Below are positions 37,501-49,700 of a stretch of DNA of 64,000 nucleotides, one piece after another. Numbering within the stretch: the first letter of the stretch is position 1; each line of letters opens with the position of its first letter. The translations under genes and the position numbers were made by a program. A model generated the notes under the pieces. That model had not been told where the DNA came from. It saw nothing but the letters and a program-made list of their open reading frames with translations, and did no database searches. The DNA is from Mansonella perstans (lineage: Eukaryota > Nematoda > Chromadorea > Rhabditida > Onchocercidae): positions 1 to 64,000 of the forward strand of contig JBAMDO010000233.1 in NCBI GenBank assembly GCA_037074765.1. The letters run 5' to 3'.

Positions 37501-40500
37501 CTTGGTCCATTATTTCGTATACCAATAACTGTGATTATCCCGCTAAGTCTGGATGATAATTCGCGATATACAATACAGAAGAAGCTGCAATGTAAGCCTG
37601 CCAGTCCGGAACGACTTTTTATTCATGTACCTGAGGATGCTGATTGGGTTTGTAAGTAATTTTAGATTTTGTCTTAATTATATTTTGCATTTGTAGAACT
37701 TACTTCTCTTGTTTACTTTCTTACATTCTTTCTTTTTTTTCTTTTTTACATATATTGTTCTTTTTCCTTATGTATATTTTTTTGTAATATGTTATCTTTT
37801 TCACAGGTTTGAAACTAACATCCTGTGGAACTCCGTTGCAAGCGAAATACGTTGCCCATATTGTTCAGCTTTTACCGGATACGGCGTACCGTGCAACCGA
37901 ATTTCATAAAGTGAGGATTTTCTAACATAAAGTCTTTGAGGTTTTATTAAGATAGCTGTTTTGTATATTTTGATTTATACTAAATTAATGTATGTTTCTT
38001 TTGCTTCTCAAATTTATGCCTGCATTGTTCTTTGTGGGATAATTTTTTACTATAAAAGAAATTAAGAAGAATAACTTATTTGTTTTTATTTAAACTTTAA
38101 TAGAATGTTTCGCTGTTACGCCAGTGCCAACTGAGGTATTTGCATGCCTTCTTTTAAGTGCTGGATAACTAGGTAGAGATTATCTGATCTTCACCTCATT
38201 GCAAAAATCAAGAAATTATAAAAATGCCTCAGTTATCGCTCGATCCTGTTCAGACAGTGTCACTAGAGCAAAATCAAGAAGAGCGGTTTGCTGTCGCTTT
38301 GCGCGGTGGGCGAACTATGGAGTTATGTATAACCAAATGGTGGTCTAACTTGGGTGATGCAGTGGTGGAAGCTGAATTAGTATTTCATGGTGCTGTCCCT
38401 TCACCTACTGTATTAAACATGGTATGATCTTTTAGAAGCTGATACTGTGAGCGTTAATGTGACCATGTGATTATTTGTAACCACCAGCAGAGTATTGCAT
38501 AAGCTTATCGGTCGCCGGACGAGACCAATCGATAACTAATTTTGCATTTCTAAAATGACTTAGAAATTGTAAGTTTAACTGATCTTAAGCTTGACATTTT
38601 GTAATGCAGGTTTTCCAGTGATCTTTTGCACAGTTTCATAAACTTTCATTTTTTTTTCAGTTTTCAACTGAAACACCATACCATTTTACCATACGTAATT
38701 CGATGATGAGGTTTGAAGATGTGCGACCGGCTGTAACATTCCGTTATATTTGTCAACCATTCCGGCCATCAGAAGCAAAAGTGCATCCTCTTGGACCGCG
38801 TGATCTCTTTTTCACTGGCTTGCAGACTTTTCGTTTGCTTCTTACCTATAATTTCTCTTGTTAGTTTTTTCTTTTTTTTTTAACTATAGTATTTAGTAAA
38901 GAGCTGTTATTGGCGTCACAAATATATTTATTAGCATTTTAGTTTTCAAAAGAAGTTAAAGTTATCTTTTAATATAAATTAGATCCAAAACTTTCGGTGG
39001 TCAATTTCATTAATTTAGAAATTGTATAGATTCATAAGACATCTAATCACATGTGAAAAGCTGATGCATATTACTCCCGTACAGTAACCTCTTTTTCTGT
39101 CAAACTGTCTCATGTATTAATTCGCTTTTGGAACTCTCAGTGCACACAGATATAATTTTTGTAAGGAAAAGCTGAAATATTGTCTCATATGATTCCTTTT
39201 TAATTTATCTCTCAGTTGACTTGAGTAATTCGTTCATTCAACCATTGCTATATAAGTATCTTTGATGGAATCAAAAAAGCGCAATTCGGTGATTTTGTTG
39301 AACAGTTACGAAAATTTATCTTGAAATCAAGCAAAAATAGCAAAAATTTTTTGTTTTAGTGCAAAAAGCAACCGATGCATATGTTGAATTGCCTGGCATA
39401 ACTGACTACCTCTATGAAAGTGCATTTGATGATGTACATATTATGATTTTCTCTACAACAAAGCAATATATTGGAAGTAGTGCTCCATATCCGGATCGGG
39501 TTATTTTTTGTTCAAAAACTCATAATTGAAAAGATCTGACAAAGTGAACTCCAGTGGACCATATAGTTTATAAATTTATTGTGACATATCTTTCTTTGAG
39601 AAATCTAATAACCATCAGAGATCTCAGAGAAAAAGTGCTTTTATTCGAAAAGCATATCCGAAGTAAAAATATATCAAGTGGGTGATTTCTGGCCCCAGCC
39701 ACGATATACTTTTTTTTCAATTAAAATAATGAGATTATTTCGTTATTTCTATTGAATAGTGAGGTTATTCCTACTTTAACATATTTACGGATTTAAGATC
39801 ATTTATTTGTAAGTATGATTACTTTTTCGATTTTACTTTCAATTTGAAGTAACTAATCTGGTTGGAAATGAACTGCTCTCACTGTGTTGATTTCTATGAG
39901 AACTTATTAATTCTTTATTTCAGTATGTCTTGAAATTAGAGAAGGGCGAGTACCGCGTTCGTGTGCAGATTAGGCATGAAGATGCTTCGTTATTAGAAAA
40001 ATACCGTGAAACAGTCTTAATTTTAAGGCTGAAGCTTGCATCAGCGATTAATTTGGATTGTTTTCCGGATTACGAAAGTAAATTTACTCCTTTTTAATAT
40101 TTCAGTTGAAATTTCTTTTGAAATTATTAATAAAGTTTTTTAAAGACAAGGAAATCAAAGAATTAGTAAATTCTGGATAGAGGGTAGTTATATAAAGAGA
40201 ACAAATAGGAAATATTCAAAAATGAAAACAATATTATTTGATCAAGTTTCATTTGAACTTTGGTGTTAATAAAGTTGATAATTATGTTGTATTTCCTATA
40301 TGTGAGAATCTATGCTTTCGTTTCACATAATGTCAGGATTCTTTTGATTTGATTTATTAAATAAACTGCGAAAATGCCAAATCGTTTTAAAGACTTATTC
40401 CGTGAACATCTATGATATAAAGCGATTTGAAATACAACATAATATCAGTTATCCTTATTTTTAGGTGCTGTAAAGGGGGAAGGGAAAAAATTCGGCACGA

Positions 40501-43500
40501 GAAAAATGAAACCAGGTGAAATTGGCGTGGTATACATTGGTCCAGTTCCGGAAGATAAGTATGTCGTTTTGGTTTTTCTTGCATCGAATTATGCAACTTA
40601 ACATGTTTTCTTTAAAGTTTGCTGAAAAAAACTTGTTTCAGACTTCCGAAATTTGGTTGGCCTGGTTGCTACCTAACTGGAGCACTCTGTTTATCAGATA
40701 TAGAATTAGCTCGAAGTCAGGTGCAGTATCCAGTAATATTTGTATTTCCGGAATGGAGTCACAAGCAGACCAAAACTGTTTCATCGATTGCATTAGCAAA
40801 AAAGAAGGAAGATTTTGCACCTGATTCTATGCAAGCTATGAATGGTATTTTTATATCTTTTATTAGTTAAAGGAATTCAAGTAACAATTTACATGTAAAT
40901 GGTTTTGATAGGTAAGAAGTTTTGATAGGTAACCTATATCGGTCACATTCAGTGAAACTGTTTTGCCTGTCATATACAATATTAAGCCTCATATTACGTA
41001 CTTTTATGTATTTATATGACTACTTTAATGCGATTATGGTAGCAGTAGGCTAATATAATAGAATTAGCCATGTTTTTTTGGATGCAATTGTTTTATTTAA
41101 GAAAAAAATTTCTTAATTATTATAGAAGCATTGCGTGATTTTTATGTACAGTGGTTGGGAAAATTGCAAGTTGTTATGGATGCAAATGATTTATATGGTC
41201 ATTTAATTGCTGAGAATCCAAAAAATTTACGAATCATGCAGGCGCAATTAAAACGCTTATTCGACCATAAAGTAATATTTTAGTTTTTTGTTAAAATAGT
41301 TTTTCAGTCATAAGTTTTGCAGTTTATTTTTTAAAATGACAAGTTGTTATTAGTTGTGATGATTGGTGAACCATCATGAATGGGAAAGATTCTTTGTCTT
41401 CCATTAATAATGGCATCGTTTATAAGAGTTAATCCTTTCGTTTAGAGCGCTTTACATGTGTCCTTGATTGCAGTACAATCCAGAAAATCATAACCGAATT
41501 CTGGAACTAGTAGACGCAATTCTAGATGTGGCCAAACCTGATGAAGTATTGAAATACTTGGGCTCTAAACATGAAAACAGTGAAAGTGATATCGTTATCA
41601 GGGCGTCAGTTTCTTTCTTTCAAATCATATATGGCTGGCAAAGCTTCTAGAATTCACTGTCAAATTTCATTGTGTTTCTAAATCTCTTTTTATAAGTATG
41701 CTATCAAATCTGTGGATTCATTGTATTCCTTTTTAACATGATGAATGATGATGCCTTTGCTCTGGGAAATTTCTTTAAATCTTTATCCGCTTCAGGGATA
41801 TGGAAAGCCGTAAAAGTGCAATTATTGATGCCTTAGTCATCAAAGCAGATACATTAGTTGATGAGCATCTGGCAATTAGTACCCAAGAAATACCCAAGTC
41901 TTTTCGACACGGTTTAAATGTTGATGTCAGTACAAAAACCGAGAAAACTTCGTTAGCAGGTGGAGAACTTACTAAAAGGTCATCAATCAGCGATTTTCAG
42001 GTCTCTTACAAATAATTTTAAATAAAATAGAAAAAAAATGGAGTCTATCATTAGCTTTATGCCTTGATAATGCATCGACTATTTCAGTAAACTTATAAGT
42101 ATCTGATGATAATTTCTATGTTAGCGTTGTTTTAACATTCCTTGCAGAATTTAGTTTCATTTTTTAAGTCAGGAAAAATGATACGTTCAGTGACACGCTT
42201 TTTCGGATAACGTTTTTTCTCTTTAAAGAAGTTAATCGGCTGTTCTATTGATTTGCTACGCTGCGAATTGTTTTGATTGCCTTATAGTAATCATCTAACG
42301 TGTGGTGATAACTTCGAAGATGGCTTGAAACTTCTGTGAATAACTTTAGCCATGTTTCGACATTTTTTGGTTAATTTGTCGAAAGCCAGTTATTAAATAT
42401 GCTCTATGAATATCTGTATGTGCTTGTGACGGTTGGCACCACATGTTTTTGCGAAACTTAATGCTAAATATATACGTTGGATCAGATTTGGTACTAATAT
42501 TAAGGAAAGATCGGGCACTGTATTCTGAGCAACATTAGTTTTAACAGTAACTACTCGTAAATTGGTCTTCAGCTTTTAATTGCAGAATGTTTTGTGACAA
42601 AGAAAAGAATTTCAGATGATAGAAGATACGAAGAAGAAAGATGCAGAAGATAATGGTGTTGGTGGTGCAGGCGATTTGCTAGCAACGCTAGAAGCGGATC
42701 AAGGAACTGATACTTTACCAGCAGCTATTGAGACTGTAGAATCAGATCAGCCTGGAAGAACTGTAGATTGCCTTTTATTACTGACACTATTTTTTTATCA
42801 TCCAAGCTCATGAAAAATTTTGCTAAACTTACTGCTTTTCTTTTCTTTGTTTTAAACAGAAAAATAAGGACTGCTCGTGGCAGCATATGCGTGCTGATTC
42901 TCAAAGCATTGTTGTATATTTTGTGTATATTGCTTCTGCAAATTCAATTTTTCAATTTGTAACTTCTCTGTCGAATACTTCTAAGTAAATGGAGAAAAAT
43001 TAACTGTGATACCTTAGGACATACACTGCAATATTAATTGCTGTGCTTCAATCTGTTGCATTCATTTTATTACTCGATGTGCACTATAAATGCCTTTCCA
43101 GGTGAAAATTACGCTAAAAGAAATCGATACTGCGTACTATGAAGTTTTAAAATGGTTGGAAGCAACTGACCCGAAGGTTTTTACTTATTTCCTTAGAATT
43201 TTGTGTGTAACGTAATCAGCAAATGGATTCAAGTGTATGAACGGTTATAATGTTTGACGATATCCATAACGTATTTACACCGCTAGAGAAGTTTTGGTGT
43301 TTCTTTGTTTTCTTGTGATGATGTTTGTATTCAAATTTGCATTATATCAATACATAGGATTAGATAAAAAATGAAATGGTTAGTGCCTTCCTTGTCAGCA
43401 TCACAAGTGAACATAATTGCCCTAGACTTTTGTTTCAAAATGATAAGATTAGTGTTACTAATGCTTCATGTTGGTTACTTTCTTCATTGATCTTCCTATT

Positions 43501-44467
43501 CGGTACTACAAAAGAAACCTGTCACTAAGAATATCAAAAAAAATATAAGTATAGAGTGAAAAAAGTAAAGCTCGTAATATAAAACAGAAATTTAAGGTAG
43601 AGATATGTATACTCTGCTGGTTAAAAGAAGTGGAAATTTTTAACATGATTTTTTTTCCAGGTTTTGATATTATCTGCAAAGCAGGCTGTTGCTCATGCCC
43701 ATTATGGTCGAGCATTGAAGTATTTGAGAAAGGCGAGTGACGATAAAAATTTCGCGAATAATTTGGTTCTGGAAGCAGCAGTTGTTGAGGTAATAATGTA
43801 ATTTATCCTTTTATATTTGTAATAAGTGAATTTCAGTAAAATTAAAATTTTTACATCTAAGTGCATGTTCTATCCTTTAGGAAGATTAAGAATATTAAAT
43901 GACGACTTATAATTTGTTTAATTAAGATGCTGTAGGAATTACTGGTATGAACAATTTCATGAATTATTTATAATTTTGGCGATAAACAAATGACTGATTA
44001 GTGTTGGTAGATCCCACTTGTAAAATTTTATCTTTAGGTAGCTATTCTATTATGTTCCATTACTGCTTTTCCACACAAATGATCAAAAAATGTTTGCTGG
44101 AACATAAAGAATAAACAGCAGATAAATGAAACATTTATCCTCAGAATTGTATTTCATTTTTATCGTTTTCCTTTTTCCCATTAGATATCGATTGATCCGT
44201 TAATAGTTTTGAGAAATCGAAATAGTTAAGATAGTTAATTTACTTATTTAGTTACAATGAAAAGAAATGGTTTTAAGTAGCAAAGATGATAAAGTTCTAA
44301 GGCAACGAGGTTGGAGTGGGAAATTTTACCAGGCTGACATGTTTAAATATGTGTTTATGCGTTATTTTCATTTTTAGCTTGTGGAACAGCTCGGTTGGAT
44401 GCATATTGCAAGCAATTTGCGGAATCAAATGATTGTTAAATATCGCAACGACTATCGTCTTTTTTAA
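31531..44467 (+). CDS. tpp-2: Tripeptidyl-peptidase II (subtilisin-family serine peptidase)
   Basis: There are about 31 exons: 31531-31602, 32090-32185, 32416-32544, 32692-32787, 33138-33248, 33735-33856, 34062-34159, 34720-34835, 34947-35051, 35126-35202, 35317-35444, 35522-35621, 35934-36067, 36320-36450, 36669-36849, 37215-37375, 37471-37651, 37807-37910, 38233-38421, 38661-38859, 39360-39499, 39924-40077, 40465-40558, 40642-40844, 41126-41271, 41474-41604, 41796-42000, 42616-42762, 43102-43176, 43661-43789 and 44378-44467. The total is ~1347 aa (human 1249). The catalytic set is complete: Asp45 (ILDTGIDP), His266 (SGTHGSHVA), oxyanion Asn364 (SSAGNCGP) and Ser451 ([10 protein letters not shown]). 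The ~200-residue insert between Asp and His is typical of TPP2. The large C-terminal region matches through ECF-like blocks such as [14 protein letters not shown]. The known enzyme is a giant cytosolic complex removing tripeptides from the N-termini of proteasome products. Junctions 37910/38233 and 42762/43102 are the least certain; an extra exon near 42860 is possible. Confidence 0.95.
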
Positions 44468-45988
44468 GAGGTACTGTAACCGTCATTAGCTTTAGTACTG
44501 AGGCGGAATGCATTGGTTTTGACTTGTCCTGATATTGGTGATAATAGCGGTATCATATAATTTTCTTGGCTCGATATCTCAGAACTAAATTCGTTGACTC
44601 TTATGGGGAATTATTTTTGAAACACTGTTGAATGAGAATTTGCATATCATGGTTTAACCAACAATTTGTTTTCCCTTTCATGTTTTAACCCTACGACCAT
44701 AATTTCACTCGTTTCGCTATCCGTATTCAAATCTTGCAAAGATGATTTCATGTGGATGGTATTTGTATGGCAGTAGTGTCGATGAGTGTTTAGGAATTCC
44801 ATTGTTCGACTGATCGACATTTCTTCTATTTTATCTAGTAGTTTTCAATTCTTATGGATTACTTTTGTATTGTTTCAGATTTTCATGTTAAAATTTTGCA
44901 TATAAAAAGGAATCACAGCACCAAAGTATTCTGCAGCTGCTAAATTAAGGTTGTAACTTGAAATTAGAAATAGAATTACGATAATAAATACTTTACAATG
45001 GTCAACCGATTCATTTGAGTTCTCGAAATCCCTTTTACTTTAAAATTAATAATGAGTGCCAATTAAATGCTGCTTATCTTATCATCCTCAACGCTTTGAT
45101 GTTGCTGTGCGAAATTTCAGCTAAATTTAGAAAAAGGCAGTTTGAGATGTGAACTGTAGCTCTTTGTTTTTGTTCCTCACGTATCTGTAACTCTTCTTTG
45201 CCTTTCCAAAATTTTCAGCCTAGGCAGAGATAGTTTATAGCTTTACAATATTTGGTCTTGCCAGGACTAGAAGGAAGAAATATAATTTCTCAATGTTCTC
45301 GATAATAATGCATGTTACAGCAGATTAAGTGATTAATTCACTTCCAACACTGAACATTCAAACTGCAATCCGTCCATAAACATTTTACCACTTCTTATAT
45401 GACAAGTCATAATGTCCTCATCCCATTGGTCCATTCCATGTATTGTAATTTTCTTCCTTTTTATGAAGAAATTTAAGATTGACCATTTTGGTTTATTCCA
45501 AAAAAATGAACGAAGAACGTGTTGAACAAATTGATGTTTCTAGAAAAAATTCTAAAATGCAGCAACATGAAAAAAATACAAATATGATTCACTCGGTTCC
45601 TTGTGAAAGGAATTTTCTAAAAAGTTTAAAACCTTATTTTGCGAATTTCAGGAAGAATATCTTTTGAATTTCGTAATATTAAACTACAAGAGGGAACCAG
45701 TACCATACGCTGCCATTTTAATTATTTCAGCCTATTTTTAATTTGTTTACTTTTCCATACGAATATATTATCACAGTTTAAGTCATTTGCTATTTGGGTA
45801 TTCGAACATTTGAAAATTGGCATATAAGTGATATCCTCACATCGCTACCTTTTTTTGTAGTATGCTTGATTGTTTCTGCTCGTGATAATTTTATAATAAA
45901 AAAATAAAAATCATGGATTACGGAGAAAAGTAATGACAGACAGGTACGGAGGAAATTAAGATCATTCAACAGAATTGTACGCCTTAAG
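44468..45988. other. Region 3' of TPP2 with weak ORFs
   Basis: This holds the 3' UTR of TPP2 and a spacer. A plus-strand open frame around 45509-45660 (MNEERVEQIDVSRKNSKMQQ) has protein-like composition. It may be part of the gene whose last exon is at 45989, but no consistent splice path was found. The rest shows nothing. Confidence 0.35.
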
Positions 45989-46131
45989 ATGACAATTTTG
46001 AATTGCTCCCAAACATCTCGTGCGATGTTCTTGATGATGGATCATCGCAAACGGCTTGGAAGGAGACCAGTGATCCTGCCGTTGGATCGGAATCTTCAGT
46101 TTATCACTGGGATTACTTTAATCGGAGCTAA
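45989..46131 (+). CDS. Candidate terminal exon of an unidentified gene
   Basis: After a CCTTAAG acceptor the frame reads DNFELLPNISCDVLDDGSSQ, then TAWKETSDPA and VGSESSVYHWDYFNRS, and stops at TAA 46129-46131. The acidic/Ser-rich tail with an aromatic YHWDYF motif resembles cytoplasmic ends of cadherin-type receptors (FAT proteins have a YHWD motif), but this is only a resemblance. The plus strand is also open in a second frame over the same bases. Upstream exons are not recognised, so the gene is partial or broken. Confidence 0.3.
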
Positions 46132-46754
46132 GCAGGTGGGACTAGTGAGATAGTCTTTTACGATTCATGTAACGCAAATCTGTACAAAAACAATGAAATA
46201 CATCTATTCCTAAAGTTGAAAAAGAGATGGAAAAAAATATCATAAGCAGATACAGTAACGTGTAAATCAGTAATCCAATCAAAACACATCAGTAACGGAA
46301 ATGTTCGAGGGCGTATAGCATCTCAAAAACATATTTCGGTCATTCGTAAAGGGGCGTAACGTGAAGCAAAGGAAATACTGACTCAAAGCAATCGGGCACG
46401 AAGGCTATCAGTCCAGTTGTATTCAACCATTTTCCATCACAAGTGCTGCTAGATCCGTCCCTTTCGTCAAATAAAGGTAAATAAAAGTAACAACCTTGAG
46501 AATAAATTAAAATTAGATTCAGAACTTTCAAAAAAACATCAAGCTCAATTCAAAAGAAAAAAATTTTCCACTCATTCCCTAATCCAATCCACTCCATCCC
46601 CCAAAGAAAACTAAATTTACTAAATTTCAACGGCCGACATCGCTTCTATCTCTGGTCAAATAAAAATTTTTTTTGCTAGTTTTTTAAATCCTTTCATAAA
46701 CAACACTAAAATTTAGCGAAATATCCAATAAATGCACAACAAAAGTAAATAAAA
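46132..46754. other. Spacer between convergent ends
   Basis: This 3'-3' spacer lies between the plus-strand candidate exon and the minus-strand cyclophilin. A 63-codon minus-strand frame at 46340-46531 (TCDGKWLNTTGLIAFVPDCF) is less AT-rich than its surroundings but has no splice or family support. Confidence 0.4.
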
Positions 46755-49700
46755 TCAACTTCTGCTCGAAGAACTACTGCTCGAATCTGAACTGCTCGAA
46801 CGTTTTGACGATGCACTGAAATTGTTTAAAAAATCAGAAGTAAAATTCAAGGCAGAAATATTCCAATTCAGGAGAAAATGAGATGGTGTATAACTGATGA
46901 ATTCTCATATCAAACAGCAATGCATGTTTAGCTATAAGAACGAATATAAAATTTAGAAGAATAAATTTGGTTAAAAATGGAAGTCTTGTTCAGGAAATAA
47001 AAATCTGTGTCAACTTTTAGGGTACAGGCTCATTATGTCGTAATTAACAACTGCAAAAAATAGAAAGTATGCTCTGAATTTTTTTAAATTCCTCTAAAAG
47101 TTCTCTCTTTTCATCCGATTATCTCACAGAATTTCTTCATACCATTCCCTCTTCTTATCAGTCACTAAGCTACAGTTTCATTCTTTCAAAGTTTCCACAT
47201 TTTCATATTTTTAAAGTATCTAAAGAGAGAAAAATCCAACCTGCTACTTGCCGTGCTCCGGGAATCCCCTGATGAACTTTCACTGCTACTACTTGAAGAA
47301 GACGGTGAACGTTTTCGGTTACGTTTTGAGTACTGAAATTGTAATTTATAAAAGTTAGGAAGGATGTGATGGATGTCTGTTTACCCGCTTGCATAATATA
47401 GTTGTAGATGTCAGAAAACTAAAATTTTAATGCCATAGGGTATCATAGAATACTAAAATGATTGTCGTTATGGGTAAGGTACTAGTGCATGAGAACATGG
47501 AGAATTATTTAAAAATTGGATGATGCGTACAGAGCTCATAATCTTAATGGTATTCTGATAAACATAAGAATACTATAAAAGTGTGCCAATTGGGCGTGAT
47601 ATAAATTAAACTTCACCCGTTTCCTTCACGATAAATTCAAAACCGACCCGATCACTGTCCCGTCGGACACTTCGACTTCTTGTACGCCTTCTATCCGAAT
47701 ACCTATCAAAGCTTCGACGTCGCTCGCGATCCCGACGCATACGCTCATCGTAGAGTTCCCGCCTGGTTGGCCTGCGAGTGCGAGATCGTCCATCAAACCG
47801 ATGCACGTAACCTCTCGACCGAGACCGTGACCTTAAATCACTGACTTTTTTCTTCAAATTTTTGTCACGAATTTATTCAAACTTATTGGAATAGAAAAAA
47901 GTTACCTAAGGCGTCGATCACGTGATCTTGAACGATGGCTTGAACTTCGCCGCCTACGGACATTACTCCTGCTTCGGCGTCTCCGACTGCGACTTCTTTC
48001 ATTCCGCTTCATTTCTCTCGGCTTTTCATCATTTTTTCGTTTTGCGGGAACTTCGTTTGTCTGCTTCTTGATTTCTTCTGATTTTATCGGTTCGGATCTT
48101 AGACTTTTCCGCTCCGAAATTTCCTCATTTTCCTTATTGGTTGAACTAACCTCCTGTAACTTTCCGTTTATTGATATCTTCGGATTATCACTCTTCTTCG
48201 AATCAATCTGATTTGTTTGTATTTCGGTAGCTCGCTCACTATCAGTTTGATTTTTCTGACCGGAAGTTTCCAGTCTTTGCAAATTGTCCAGTTTTTCGTG
48301 ACTAGGACTCCGCCTTTTATTTTCTTCAACGCTTCGGCTCCTATTCTTCCTCACTGTTTTCCCTCTGTGATCCTTGCTATCGTTTTTCCGTCGATTCCGT
48401 CTACTTCCTGCATCAGCTTCAGCATTTGGATTCATATCTTGTTCGTTAGCACCTCGCTTTTCACGCTCATCATTTTTATGTTCTCGATGCTGTTCACCTT
48501 TTTCGACAATGTCTTGTTTTTCTCCCGAAATCATCTTTCGATCACGTTCTTCAATGTCACCAGTCTTTTCAACTATCTTCGATTCTGGAAAAAGTAAGAA
48601 ATTAAATTGAATGGTCACCTCCGTTTTTGCCTTTTCCTTCCCATACTATAAATAAGAAGCAAAAAAACATATATTACTCAACTTCACTGTAAGTGAAGGA
48701 AGTGTTGAAACGTAAACAGAACAGAAAATCAGGCCTTCGAGATTCAAGGCAAGTGACTTTCTTTACTAGAGACAATTTGAAACTTATCTTTCTAAGTACA
48801 TTCATTACAAAAGATATTATGGTGAGTTTTGCTTCTGTTTCATTATTTACAAGTGAATATTTGAAAAACTAAACTTACCATGCTTTGCTTTTTCTTCTGC
48901 CCGTTCTTTTGCCTTCAATAAGTGGACCCTGATAGCTTCATCATCACTGTCCCTAATGTCTTCGGCACTGTCCAATGTAACCTCCATCGCCGGCTCATCC
49001 AAATTTAATTCACTTACTGTTGTAGCTTTTTCACCATTCTAAATTTTAATCAGTTTTTCAAAGTGAAACCCTTACATTCAATTCCCGTTGACTAGGCCGA
49101 TACCGAGCAAGAAGTATTTCCTTGTTTTCCTACTTCCAATATGAGTTTTTAAAAAATCCCAGAACTTACAGGACTGGCTTTTTCTTTTTCAACGGGGCGT
49201 CCTCGCCGATCCTTTCTCATCCATTTCACATCTTCACTATCCCCAATCTCATCAATTTTACGACGAATCTTTTCCCTTGTGAAATGTCGTATATGCTCGG
49301 GTGACCACCGCTAAAAAAACTGTTCGTTAGACCTCACTTGGAAACACATATTCTTCGACCTACTCATCTCAAAAATTTTTATTTCCATAAAAAATCCTGC
49401 AAGCGATAATTTTCAAGCCAGGTATAGTAGATACAACAAATTACCTTGAAATTTTTGAAGAAATAGAATCAGCACCAAATTTCAAACTTACCGCTGTTTG
49501 TTTACTTCGCTCATGCCGATTTTCCCTCCTTCCAAACCTGCCGCGATACCTCTCGCCTTTGTGATCAGTTTTCTCAGATGTATTCAATAAAACATCAGTT
49601 TTTCCTTTATCGACGATATCGTTTTTCGGATTCCCAAGCTCTTCAAGCTCATACGCTTTTCTTTTTTCTTGCAAACGGTGCAATTCATCAAGCGTTATTA

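Noticed and set aside
45908..46151. Plus-strand frame with RRKLRSFNRIVRLKM...
   Set aside because: It lacks a start or acceptor at its 5' end and has random-like composition. The overlapping acidic frame is preferred, though not proven.
46340..46531. 63-codon minus frame with possible leader
   Set aside because: It sits in the 3' spacer of the cyclophilin gene without splice or family support.
48217..48610. Two plus-strand open frames (126 and 78 codons)
   Set aside because: They are antisense shadows of the Arg/Ser/Glu-rich exon 10 of the cyclophilin gene.
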